DNA of 64,000 nucleotides from Flavobacterium sp. UBA7680 (GTDB lineage Bacteria > Bacteroidota > Bacteroidia > Flavobacteriales > Flavobacteriaceae). A model generated the notes under the pieces. It was given only the letters and a program-made list of their open reading frames with translations, searched no databases and was not told the DNA's origin. The translations under genes were made by a program, and so were the position numbers. The stretch lies in assembly GCF_002482975.1 (NCBI RefSeq), contig NZ_DLHA01000050.1:62001-126000 (forward strand), given 5' to 3'. The number at the start of each line of letters is the position of its first letter. Within the stretch, counting starts at the first letter, position 1. Positions 52,574 to 60,660 of the stretch are shown here, in pieces.

Positions 52574-53584
52574 TTATATTTTCACTATTTCTACCCGACG
52601 ATTTTTTGCTTTGCCATCTTCATTGGAATTATCAGCAATAGGTTTTTCGGAGCCCAAACCTTTTGTTTGTAATCTTGCAGCACTTATTCCTTTGGCAGTT
52701 AATGCAGTTTTTACAGCATTAGCTCTGTCTTCAGAAAGTTTTTTGTTATGCGATGCAACGCCAACATTGTCGGTATGGCCTTCGATAGAAATTTTCAGGC
52801 CTGTATTGCTGGTCAACAGTTTTTGTATTTCGTCGATAATAGGTGAGGATTCAGGTTTGATTGTTGCTTTATCTGTATCAAAGTTGATGTATAAAGCGAT
52901 ATGCCCTTTTGCATCCAGTTCTTTTTTTATTTCATCTGCTTTAATAAGTGAAGCGGTCATTTTAAAAGGTTTTGTTTCAAGAACCATCCATCCTGCAGAA
53001 ACAGCATCATCACCCGGAGTAAGCTGTACCCAAATATTTCTATCCGAACGACGAATTAAATAAGTTGTAGTAATAGCGTTTCCTGTAAATCCATAACCAT
53101 TCATGTATTTTACACGGTTATTGTCTGGAATAGTATGGGATGAATCTGAAGGAGTTTTCATTTCAGATACTTTTACACCATCAACACTTTTAATTAATTC
53201 ATCAAGATTTCTTGCTACTTCAAGATCGCTGTATGATTTTCCTTCTTTGGCAGTAATTCTGGCATAGAAAATTTTTCCTTCTGGTTTTTCAAAATGATCT
53301 TTTACCCAGAAATAGGCAACGTCATAATCTGCAGTATTATCTTTAGGCGTTCCTTCATAATTCTCGGGTAAATTAAAATAGGGAAAAGAGCCAAGTGATT
53401 TGTTTGAAACCGTAACAGAATTAATGTCGAATTTTTTTGCAGAAACCGTTGTTTGAGGTTCTGTACTTGTTGTTTGAGTAGAATCTATATTAGTTGCATT
53501 CTCCTCACTTTGTTTTTTGTTTGAATTGCATGCAAAAGCCATACTAGCAATCACAATGCTTAATGTTAAGGTTTTGATTTTCAT
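52574..53584 (-). CDS. OmpA-family lipoprotein
   Basis: 336 residues from the ATG at 53584; the longer start at 53632 lies upstream of the promoter box at 53605-53612. A lipoprotein signal peptide ends SMAFAC, with C19 the lipidated residue, followed by a Thr/Ser/Gln-rich linker. The C-terminal OmpA domain (residues ~225-336) has INFDTDKATIKPES, IEGHTDNVG and KNRRVEI, which bind peptidoglycan. It tethers the outer membrane to the cell wall. The middle part (residues ~55-215) I do not recognise. Confidence 0.9.
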   Translation of the reverse strand: MKIKTLTLSIVIASMAFACNSNKKQSEENATNIDSTQTTSTEPQTTVSAKKFDINSVTVSNKSLGSFPYFNLPENYEGTPKDNTADYDVAYFWVKDHFEKPEGKIFYARITAKEGKSYSDLEVARNLDELIKSVDGVKVSEMKTPSDSSHTIPDNNRVKYMNGYGFTGNAITTTYLIRRSDRNIWVQLTPGDDAVSAGWMVLETKPFKMTASLIKADEIKKELDAKGHIALYINFDTDKATIKPESSPIIDEIQKLLTSNTGLKISIEGHTDNVGVASHNKKLSEDRANAVKTALTAKGISAARLQTKGLGSEKPIADNSNEDGKAKNRRVEIVKI

Positions 53585-53604
53585 ATAGTTCGTTTTTTGA
53601 TTAT

Positions 53605-53612
53605 CAAAGATA
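53605..53612 (-). promoter_or_regulatory. -7 box of the OmpA-type gene
   Basis: TATCTTTG on the minus strand; leader of about 14 bases to the ATG at 53584. Confidence 0.65.
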
Positions 53613-53772
53613 ACGAAGTGAAAAATTCCCACAAAAAAAAATCTATTTCGAAATCATTATTTTTTTAATGTAATGGTTTAAAATTGTGAAGATTAAGTAA
53701 TGAAATGAATCACTTAATGATAAAAGAGCTTCAGTTTTAGAATATGAAATTTACTTACAAAAGGCTTTTTTA

Positions 53773-55269
53773 TTACGCTACTGGGATATAAATATCAAAT
53801 TTAGCTCCTTGATTTAATTTTCCAGTCGCTGTAATAATTCCATTGTGGTTTTCTACAATTTTTTTGACGATGGCAAGGCCAATACCAGTTCCTTTATAAT
53901 CACTTTTGCTGTTAAGCTGCTGAAACATTTCAAAAATACGGGCTTCAAACTGCGGGTCAAATCCAATGCCATTATCGCTAATTGTAATGTGGCAATAATC
54001 AGCTGGAGATTTCTTTTTTGTTTTAGTTTTTGGTTTGGTATAAAGGGTTTCTATAATTATATGGGGTGCAGTTTCGGGTTTCGAAAATTTAAGTGAATTG
54101 CTTATTAGATTACATAATAATTGGTCAAATTGTGACGGAATTATATTTGCTTTACAATTTCCGGATACTTCGATAATAGCTTTTTTTGCTGCTATTTCGT
54201 CTTTTAAATTTTCCAGTACATTGTTTATAAGTGTGTGAAGAGAGATGTTTTCAAATGTCTTTTCAGTAACATTTGTACGTGAATAAGTCAATAAATCATT
54301 TATAAGCGCCTGCATATGAGAGGCCGATACTTCTATACGATCAAAATAATACTTTCCTTTTTCTGTTAAATTTTGATATTCATCTGTGGTAACTCGGTTC
54401 GAAAAAACCTGAATTTTTCGTAAAGGCTCCTGAAGATGATGGGTTGATATATATGTAAATGCCTCAAGTTCTTTATTAGCAAGGCTTAATTCGGAAGCCC
54501 GTTTTTCTGTTTCATTGTTCTGAAAAGTAAGTTTTTCATTGGCAATAAGAAGTTCCGCCGCACGTTTTTCTTTTTCTTTGTTTTGATAAGCTAATTCTTT
54601 ATTGGCGATTACCAATTCTGCGGCACGTTTTTCTTTCTCTTTATTTTGAAAGATTAATTCTTTGTTTGCAACAGCAAGTTCAGCGGCACGATTTTCTTTT
54701 TCCTGGTTTTGATAAGCAAGTTCGGTATTGGCAATCACCAATTCTGCAGCGCGCTTTTCTTTTTCTTTATTTTGGAAGATCAGTTCAGAATTAGCAATAC
54801 TTAATTCGTCTGCTCTTTTTTCTTTTTCTTTATTTTGATAAGCGAGTTCAATATTGGCAATAACCAATTCTGCAGCACGCTTTTCTTTTTCTTTATTTTG
54901 GAAGATCAGCTCAGAATTAGCAATACTTAATTCGTCTGCCCGTTTTTCTTTTTCTTTATTTTGATAAGCAAGTTCAATATTGGCAATGACAAGTTCAGCA
55001 GCGCGTTTTTCCTTTTCTTTGTTTTGATAAGCAAGTTCGGTGTTTGCTATAACCAATTCTGCCGCACGTTTTTCTTTTTCTTCATTTTGGAAAGCGAGTT
55101 CAGCATTGGCAATAATTAATTCTGCCGCGCGTTTTTTTCGTTCTTCGATTTGCTGTGCCAATCTTTTATTAACAAGCAGCAATTCATCATTATGATTTGC
55201 TTTAATCTTTTCTGAAAAAGTAATAGCCTTAGACGAAGCAATCTTTTTTTTACTCATTTTCGCATGCAT
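53773..55269 (-). CDS. Histidine kinase with eleven 21-residue repeats
   Basis: 498 residues, no membrane span. Residues ~41-271 are eleven tandem 21-residue units (consensus NKEKEKRAAELVIANTELAYQ), a long coiled coil. The kinase follows directly: a HisKA-like helix with phosphoacceptor H277 in THHLQEPLRKI and an ATPase with N (QLLCNLISNSLKFS), G1 (DNGIGFDPQ) and G2 (GTGIGLAIVKK) boxes. There is no sensor domain and no adjacent response regulator, so it is an orphan. The ATG at 55269 is used; an ATG four codons later is also possible. The repeat may act as a signalling rod. Confidence 0.9.
   Translation of the reverse strand: MHAKMSKKKIASSKAITFSEKIKANHNDELLLVNKRLAQQIEERKKRAAELIIANAELAFQNEEKEKRAAELVIANTELAYQNKEKEKRAAELVIANIELAYQNKEKEKRADELSIANSELIFQNKEKEKRAAELVIANIELAYQNKEKEKRADELSIANSELIFQNKEKEKRAAELVIANTELAYQNQEKENRAAELAVANKELIFQNKEKEKRAAELVIANKELAYQNKEKEKRAAELLIANEKLTFQNNETEKRASELSLANKELEAFTYISTHHLQEPLRKIQVFSNRVTTDEYQNLTEKGKYYFDRIEVSASHMQALINDLLTYSRTNVTEKTFENISLHTLINNVLENLKDEIAAKKAIIEVSGNCKANIIPSQFDQLLCNLISNSLKFSKPETAPHIIIETLYTKPKTKTKKKSPADYCHITISDNGIGFDPQFEARIFEMFQQLNSKSDYKGTGIGLAIVKKIVENHNGIITATGKLNQGAKFDIYIPVA
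54457..55149 (-). repeat. 63-bp minisatellite inside the histidine kinase gene
   Basis: Eleven tandem 63-bp units coding for the 21-residue repeat. Units 3-4 and 5-6 (residues 83-124 and 125-166) code for the same 42 residues but differ by synonymous bases, so the protein repeat is under selection while the DNA has drifted. Copy number could vary by slippage between strains. Confidence 0.88.
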
Positions 55270-55447
55270 TTATCTCAAATATAGCCTAACTGAATTTAAT
55301 GCCTTTGTTTTAAATATAATTAGTGCAATTTTAATTTGGAAATAAAGCCATCGCTCATATTTTTATTTTAAATATCATAAGTCTTTTCTTTCTTTTTTTG
55401 TTTTCTGAGAATTTATCAAGAAATTGTTTTTTTTGATAGAAAAGGAT

Positions 55448-55954
55448 TTAAAGTTTAATTTCAAACAAACTAAAAGAGCCTTCTTTATAATGTTCCGGTA
55501 ATTCATTTGTCCATTCGATCGTACTTATTCCTTTGTATTCGAAACCGCAGCTGGTGTAATATTTATTTATTCTTTCGTTACCGCTGTGCGTATCAAGCCG
55601 AATGTATTCTTTGCCATTTTCTTTGGCGTATACTTTAACCCATTCTATAATTTTTTTGACGTACGAGAGGCCTCTAAACTTTGGGTTTGTGGCAATACGA
55701 TGTAAATAAACTGCCGGATCTTTGCTGGCTTCTTTCCAAATGATTAAATCATCAAAAGTTAATACAAATGTACACGCAACTTCATTTCCTTCTTTGATTA
55801 TAAAATGACGATTTTCGGCAATTTCTTTTTCTATTAATGCTCTTTCAAAACCTCTCCAGCTTTTATTATTTACTGTTTTTTGATAAGATGTAGCTTCATT
55901 ATAAATGTCGAAAACAGCATCGATATCTTGGATTGTAGTTTTAAAAAATTCCAT
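55448..55954 (-). CDS. GNAT-family N-acetyltransferase
   Basis: 168 residues. An acetyl-CoA-dependent transferase fold: DIYNEATSYQK near the start, acetyl-CoA-binding LHRIATNPKFRGLSYVKKII (R/Q-x-x-G-x-A-like), and YYTSCGFEYKG. Substrate not deducible. Lies between the kinase and nitrilase genes on the same strand without tight spacing, so co-transcription is not obvious. Confidence 0.85.
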   Translation of the reverse strand: MEFFKTTIQDIDAVFDIYNEATSYQKTVNNKSWRGFERALIEKEIAENRHFIIKEGNEVACTFVLTFDDLIIWKEASKDPAVYLHRIATNPKFRGLSYVKKIIEWVKVYAKENGKEYIRLDTHSGNERINKYYTSCGFEYKGISTIEWTNELPEHYKEGSFSLFEIKL

Positions 55955-56027
55955 TTTTGGGCTTTATTCTGTAGATTAATGAATCTTCAAAGATAAATCT
56001 TTCAGCAGCTTTCAGCAGGTGAAATAT

Positions 56028-56993
56028 TTAATTTATGCTTTTTTTATCAGAGTTTAACCAGACAACATTTTGCTCTGACTCGTGATCTTGACCAATAATA
56101 TCTTTGTATAATTCTGGTCTTCTAGCTTTTATATAACGATTTCCTCCAGCCTGAATGCATTTTTCTGGAGTAAGTACAGCCGCTGCAAAAGAATCGTCAA
56201 AAGTTCGGCATTCTGCCAGAATATCGCCAAAAGGATCTATAATCATAGAACAACCATTTCTTAGTTGATCATCATCCATACCAATTGGATTTGAAAATAC
56301 TACATAAACTCCATTGTCATAAGCTCTTGCCGGAAGCCATTTCATTAACCAGCTACGGCCTTTCATTCCATCAAATTCTAATCGTAGTGAAGTTACATCT
56401 GTTTCGCGATTTTCCCAAAGTTGTGGCGATACAAAACCAGCGCCCGGTCGGGTAGAAGGTGTGCACATTGTTACATGAGGCATAAAAATAATATCGGCAC
56501 CTAAAAGTCTTACAGCGCGAACATTTTCTATAATATTATTGTCGTAACAAATTAAAATGCTGCATTTCCAGCCGTTGATTTCAAAAATACAGTAGCTGTC
56601 ACCAGGCGTTAAATAAGGATTTATAAACGGATGCAGTTTTCTGTATTTGGCTACTAAACCATTTTTGTCAACGCAAACCTGTGCTTTGAATAAATTACCA
56701 TTTTCATCCTTTTCAAAAAGTCCGGCTAAAATTACAATATCATTTTTTTTAGCAATTTCAGTCAGTTTTAGAATACTTTCTCCACTGGGAATACTTTCTG
56801 CCAAATCCAGCATTTGTTCTTTTGATAAATGCATTGCAAATGTATATCCAGTAATGGAGCATTCGTGAAACGAAATTACATCACAGCCTTCAATTGCTGC
56901 TTTTTGAGAAAGTTTTTCGATTACAGTTAAGTTGTAGTTTTTATCGCCGCTTTTATGCTCAAACTGAGCAGTAGCAATTTTTAAATTTTTCAT
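56028..56993 (-). CDS. Carbon-nitrogen hydrolase (nitrilase family)
   Basis: 321 residues. The catalytic Glu-Lys-Cys triad is present: E44 in FHECSITGY, K119 in KYRKLHPF and C149 in ILICYDNNI. The fold is the nitrilase sandwich; it cleaves amides or nitriles with a thioester intermediate. PGAGFVSPQLWENRE and the C-terminal GGNRYIKARRPELY are subfamily details I cannot place. It lies 70 bases downstream of the AraC gene on the same strand, so the regulator may control it. Confidence 0.9.
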   Translation of the reverse strand: MKNLKIATAQFEHKSGDKNYNLTVIEKLSQKAAIEGCDVISFHECSITGYTFAMHLSKEQMLDLAESIPSGESILKLTEIAKKNDIVILAGLFEKDENGNLFKAQVCVDKNGLVAKYRKLHPFINPYLTPGDSYCIFEINGWKCSILICYDNNIIENVRAVRLLGADIIFMPHVTMCTPSTRPGAGFVSPQLWENRETDVTSLRLEFDGMKGRSWLMKWLPARAYDNGVYVVFSNPIGMDDDQLRNGCSMIIDPFGDILAECRTFDDSFAAAVLTPEKCIQAGGNRYIKARRPELYKDIIGQDHESEQNVVWLNSDKKSIN

Positions 56994-57062
56994 ATTGTAT
57001 GCTATTAATTTTAGTCAAAAATAGCATGGGCAATATTTTATAAATTGTACAAAACCGACATT

Positions 57063-57887
57063 TTAGAATGATGAAGAAGGAAATCTTTTTATAAGATTAT
57101 TGGTTAATTTACCAGTGCTGTATACATATTCGGTTGGGGTTATTCCGGTATGTTTTTTAAAATCTTTTATTAAATGTGATTGATCTGAAAATCCGGCATC
57201 GTAACAAATAGTTGTCAGATTAGTGTTGTCAGGTTTGTCTTTTAATAATTTTAGGAAATGATGCAGTCTTACAACATTGCCAAATTTCTTCGGATTTAAT
57301 CCGATGCATTCTTGGAATTTTCTTTCCAGATGTCTTTCGGTATATCCGGTGTATTCAACTAATTGTTTTATAGAGAAATGTCCTTTGGAAGCGATGATAA
57401 AGTTTAAAGAATGATCTATTATAAATTGATTTGAAGACTTTTTTGCGTTAATTAATGATCTAAAAAAACAATTAAGCAGTTCAGCTCGTATTTGGTTATT
57501 TTGTTGAATCAGGCTATCCTGAAGCGCTGTAATTTTTTTATCAAATATATCTTCAACAGGAATAATCGAATCGTGAAATTCACTGGCAGGAATTCCTAAT
57601 AATTGATTTATTCCGCTGGGTTGAAAAACGACAATTATGAGTGTTATTTCATTTTCAGAATAAAGATCTTTAAAACCGTTAAGTTGTCCGTATAAAAACG
57701 AAGCAGGTAAATATTCTTTGACTTCGTATTTATTAATTCCAGAAATGAGTTTGCTTTTTACAGAGAACACAAGACCGGTATTTCCATCAGAAAACAGACG
57801 GAATTTTTGCACAGCAGTTTCTGTATTATCTAAAAACAGATAATGCTTAATATATTGTGATAACTCTTTTGATGGTGAGACTTGCAT
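57063..57887 (-). CDS. AraC-family transcriptional regulator
   Basis: 274 residues. The C-terminal region (residues ~160-260) has the two helix-turn-helix motifs of AraC proteins: KQLVEYTGYTERHLERKFQE and TICYDAGFSDQSHLIKDFKK, followed by GITPTEY. The N-terminal part (residues 1-150, QVSPSKELSQYIKHYLFLDN) is the ligand domain often found with this subgroup. It is upstream of the nitrilase gene. A hairpin terminator lies upstream of its promoter, belonging to the XRE gene. Confidence 0.9.
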   Translation of the reverse strand: MQVSPSKELSQYIKHYLFLDNTETAVQKFRLFSDGNTGLVFSVKSKLISGINKYEVKEYLPASFLYGQLNGFKDLYSENEITLIIVVFQPSGINQLLGIPASEFHDSIIPVEDIFDKKITALQDSLIQQNNQIRAELLNCFFRSLINAKKSSNQFIIDHSLNFIIASKGHFSIKQLVEYTGYTERHLERKFQECIGLNPKKFGNVVRLHHFLKLLKDKPDNTNLTTICYDAGFSDQSHLIKDFKKHTGITPTEYVYSTGKLTNNLIKRFPSSSF

Positions 57888-57988
57888 GGTTAAGCAAAAT
57901 TAAATATATTTTTTCTTCGAAAATGAAAATCCTTTTCTAGCTCAATAAAGATGAAGTAGTAAATAGAAGATTAGAATTATAAACGCAA

Positions 57989-58021
57989 AAAAAGAGATCT
58001 CAAATTTTGAGATCTCTTTTT
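57989..58021 (-). terminator. Terminator of the XRE-type gene
   Basis: AAAAAGAGATCTCAAA-A/T-TTTGAGATCTCTTTTT, a nearly loop-free palindrome 28 bases after the XRE stop. Its core AGAGATCT recurs in the terminator at 52497-52525. Confidence 0.85.
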
Positions 58022-58048
58022 GTAATAGATTATATTTTATAAAAAGAT

Positions 58049-58435
58049 TTATTTCTCTTTTAATAATTTCTCCAAATATTCATTTTTATCCTTTTCAGCC
58101 TGAACTAAACGTTCGTAAAGTTCAACAACTTTATCTAAAGGATTAAAAGTACACTCATTATAATGTTTGTTAAAAGCTGCATTATCGTAAATATTATTAA
58201 AATAATTGATTACGGCTTCTTCCGAAAAGTTTTTAATTGCTTCAACAGTCATTCCAAGTGCTTTTGCAACATCCTTTAGTTTTTCTTCGTCTACGATTTC
58301 GCTGTTTTCCATAACTGAAACAGCCTGTTGACTCATTCCTAAAGCTTGTGCCAAAGCTTCTTGTTTCATGTCTTTAAGTTCACGAATACGGCTAATTTTT
58401 CGCCCTATATGATATGGTTTTGTTACTGTGCTCAT
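58049..58435 (-). CDS. XRE-family DNA-binding protein
   Basis: 128 residues. An N-terminal helix-turn-helix (residues ~10-65: KISRIRELKDMKQEALAQAL then GMSQQAVSVMENSE) is followed by a helical part ending in a lysine/glutamate-rich coiled coil (VVELYERLVQAEKDKNEYLEKLLKEK in pieces). It resembles flavobacterial XRE proteins of unknown target. No toxin gene is adjacent, and the divergent gene is the AdoMet decarboxylase at 58655. Confidence 0.87.
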   Translation of the reverse strand: MSTVTKPYHIGRKISRIRELKDMKQEALAQALGMSQQAVSVMENSEIVDEEKLKDVAKALGMTVEAIKNFSEEAVINYFNNIYDNAAFNKHYNECTFNPLDKVVELYERLVQAEKDKNEYLEKLLKEK

Positions 58436-58621
58436 GAATCAAAGGTATTTAAAAATTTTTAAAGAAAAATAGATTTTAGTAAAAAACAGGCTCGTTTTTG
58501 TAAGATACGGTTTGTTATTTATCTGAAATGTAATTTTGAGACAAATTTAATTAAAAACAAAACTTCTAATTCGATGATTTGAAAACACTTTTTTTAGATT
58601 ATTTTATTAATTAAATTATTA

Positions 58622-58629
58622 TATATTTG
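58622..58629 (+). promoter_or_regulatory. -7 box of the AdoMet decarboxylase operon
   Basis: TATATTTG, 26 bases before the speH-like ATG at 58655. It should drive the whole operon 58655-64000, whose genes are packed without room for other promoters except near 60251-60445. Confidence 0.6.
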
Positions 58630-58654
58630 GCGCTGTTGTCAATATATAATTTTA

Positions 58655-59017
58655 ATGGATTTACTTCCTTATTCGCCAGGACTTCATAAACTGGTAACGC
58701 TGCATGTCGATGAGATTTCTAAATTAACCAATAGTCAGGACTTTGTTGCTATAACAGAATCTATTTTAGAAAAATATGAACTTGAAAAAGTGGGAGTGGT
58801 TGTCCATGATTTTGAAAACGATAGCTTTACAATTTCATTCTGTTTAAAAGAATCTCATATTTGCATACATACCTGGCCAGAATACAATCAGCTTACTTTA
58901 GATGTTTATTTGTGTAATTATCTTCAGGATAATTCAGAGAAGGTAAGAAATGTTATGGCCGATTACATCACTTATTTTGATGGAAAAATTATTAAAGATT
59001 TTGAAATTAACCGATAA
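58655..59017 (+). CDS. speH: S-adenosylmethionine decarboxylase-like protein
   Basis: 120 residues, the size of the bacterial class 1B enzyme. It makes decarboxylated AdoMet, the aminopropyl donor. The key residues line up with the Thermotoga enzyme at +4: pyruvoyl-forming serine S67 in KESHICIHTWPE, proton donor H72 and catalytic C87 in DVYLCNY. It begins the operon that also encodes a membrane-fused aminopropyltransferase-like protein, so the donor is made on the spot. The next gene follows after 3 bases. Confidence 0.88.
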   Translation: MDLLPYSPGLHKLVTLHVDEISKLTNSQDFVAITESILEKYELEKVGVVVHDFENDSFTISFCLKESHICIHTWPEYNQLTLDVYLCNYLQDNSEKVRNVMADYITYFDGKIIKDFEINR

Positions 59018-59020
59018 AGC

Positions 59021-60250
59021 ATGAAAATTCCTTGTTACGATTGTAATGCAGAAACCGAATTAGAGGTTGGTTTTGAGGTAATAAATTTTGTTTGTCCAAC
59101 TTGTCACAGTTTATATGCCCGTGATAAGGAGGGAAGCTTTCGCAGAAAATCAAAATACAAAAATGTTCCCACAGATTTTCCGCTCCAAATTGGTGATATC
59201 GGATTTTTAAAAGGAAGCAATTATAAGGTTACGGGTATACTTAAAAAAAATGTCCACCCAAGTTACACCTGGACGGAGTTTATTCTGCAAAATGAAGCCA
59301 AAGAATTCCTTTATCTTTCTCTTTCAAGCGGACACTGGATGATGCTTACCGAAATGGAAAAGATTGATGAGCTGAAAAAAGATGTTAAAATTCTAAAGCA
59401 CGATGACAGAGATTTCGAATTATTTGAACATTCAGATGCTGAAATTATAGATGCGCAAGGTTTTTTTGACTTTGAACTTCCAACTAAATTTATCCATCTG
59501 GCTGAATTTATAAATCCGCCTTATATCATTTCTGTTGAAAAAATGAATGGCGTTGAAACGGCTTTTTATGGCGAATACGTTAAAAAGGAAGTAATTAAAA
59601 AAGCCTTTAACGAGATTGTACTGCCGTATCAATATGGTGTAAACATGATTCAGCCGGGCAAATTCAACCTTACAAACACAGCTGTTATTTTTTGTTTTGC
59701 AGCGTTGTTAATCATTACTTCAAACTGGTATATTTATAAAGATCAGTTTGAGCAGACTGTTTTTTCTAAAACCTTGCGATTTAGTGAATTTGATAACAGA
59801 GAGATTACTAGTGATGCTTTTGTAATAAATGGAGGTTCGGCTGCTATGACGATTAAGGTTTCTACAGAGGTTAATAATTCATGGGCAAACATTAATGTAG
59901 CTTTGGTAAACGAACAAACCAATGAAGAAATCTATGCCAGCAAAGACATAGAATACTATTACGGATATACAGATGGAGAATCCTGGACGGAAGGAAGCAA
60001 TTCTGAAGAGTTTAATATTTGTGGCGTAAAGGCCGGAAAATACCATCTTTTAATAACGCCAATGAAAGCTCCTGAGGATGTTAATAATAGTGAAATGCGT
60101 ATTAATGTGGTCTGGAATGAACCATCGAGCAGAAATGCCTGGATTGTTATTATTGCTTTGATTGTCATTTATTTAATAATAAGATTTTTTAGTTACAATT
60201 TTGAAAAAGAGAGATGGGCAGACAGCTCTTATTCTCCTTTCACCGAATAA
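59021..60250 (+). CDS. Zinc-ribbon, DUF4178 and two-span membrane protein
   Basis: 409 residues. The N-terminus is a zinc ribbon (C4-x2-C7 and CPTC near residue 28). A DUF4178-type region follows (IGDIGFLKGSNYKVTG, then YLSLSSGHWMML; residues ~50-180). Two membrane spans (TAVIFCFAALLIITSNWYIY, residues ~224-243, and AWIVIIALIVIYLIIRFF, ~380-397) enclose a beta-rich loop of about 135 residues. It probably scaffolds the polyamine enzymes of the operon; the biochemical role is unknown. Confidence 0.78.
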   Translation: MKIPCYDCNAETELEVGFEVINFVCPTCHSLYARDKEGSFRRKSKYKNVPTDFPLQIGDIGFLKGSNYKVTGILKKNVHPSYTWTEFILQNEAKEFLYLSLSSGHWMMLTEMEKIDELKKDVKILKHDDRDFELFEHSDAEIIDAQGFFDFELPTKFIHLAEFINPPYIISVEKMNGVETAFYGEYVKKEVIKKAFNEIVLPYQYGVNMIQPGKFNLTNTAVIFCFAALLIITSNWYIYKDQFEQTVFSKTLRFSEFDNREITSDAFVINGGSAAMTIKVSTEVNNSWANINVALVNEQTNEEIYASKDIEYYYGYTDGESWTEGSNSEEFNICGVKAGKYHLLITPMKAPEDVNNSEMRINVVWNEPSSRNAWIVIIALIVIYLIIRFFSYNFEKERWADSSYSPFTE

Positions 60251-60256
60251 ATAGTT

Positions 60257-60433
60257 ATGAAGAAAATTTCTGATTTTATATTTAATAATAAAGCTCCTCT
60301 TACAATAGGCCTGTTTTGCTTTGGGGTTTACCTATATTTTGCCCTTGCAGGAAACAGAATCTGCGATTGTGAAACGACAGAAAATTATAAACCAACAGGT
60401 CGTTCATCAGTAAATCATTTTTATCACAAATAA
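60257..60433 (+). CDS. 58-residue membrane peptide
   Basis: A short frame between the DUF4178 and DUF350 genes, 6 bases after the former. It has one membrane span (LTIGLFCFGVYLYFALAG, residues ~15-32), then NRICDCETTENYK with two cysteines. I do not recognise a family. Its spacing and orientation suit a real member of the operon. Confidence 0.55.
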   Translation: MKKISDFIFNNKAPLTIGLFCFGVYLYFALAGNRICDCETTENYKPTGRSSVNHFYHK

Positions 60434-60444
60434 CATTTAATAAT

Positions 60445-60660
60445 ATGGAATTAATACATATGCAGCCTATCGTTAATTCAATCATTTTTTCTGTTTTAGG
60501 AATCATCATTTTATTGGCAGCCTATTTTATTATCGAAAAAATTACTCCCGAGAACACCTGGAAAGAAGTTGTGGAGAAAAATAATGTTGCTGTTGCAATT
60601 GTTTTGGCAGCATTTATCATCGGAATTTCGATGATTGTTAGCGCAGCAATTCATGGGTAA
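60445..60660 (+). CDS. DUF350 membrane protein
   Basis: 71 residues with two membrane spans (NSIIFSVLGIIILLAAYFII, residues ~10-29, and VAVAIVLAAFIIGISMIVSA, ~48-67). ITPENTWKEVVEKNNVAVAI is the family core between them. Proteins of this family are often found with polyamine and stress-membrane genes. The stop codon overlaps the next gene's ATG (ATGGGTAA), so it is translationally coupled to the aminopropyltransferase-like gene. Confidence 0.82.
   Translation: MELIHMQPIVNSIIFSVLGIIILLAAYFIIEKITPENTWKEVVEKNNVAVAIVLAAFIIGISMIVSAAIHG

Noticed and set aside
54457..55149. Repeat array as CRISPR or noncoding satellite
   Set aside because: Units of 63 bp keep the reading frame of a kinase, with only synonymous drift between some copies.
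52497..58021. Matching AGAGATCT stems in two terminators as a regulatory element
   Set aside because: Both are ordinary A/T-flanked hairpins after stop codons; the shared core is short and probably chance or convergence.
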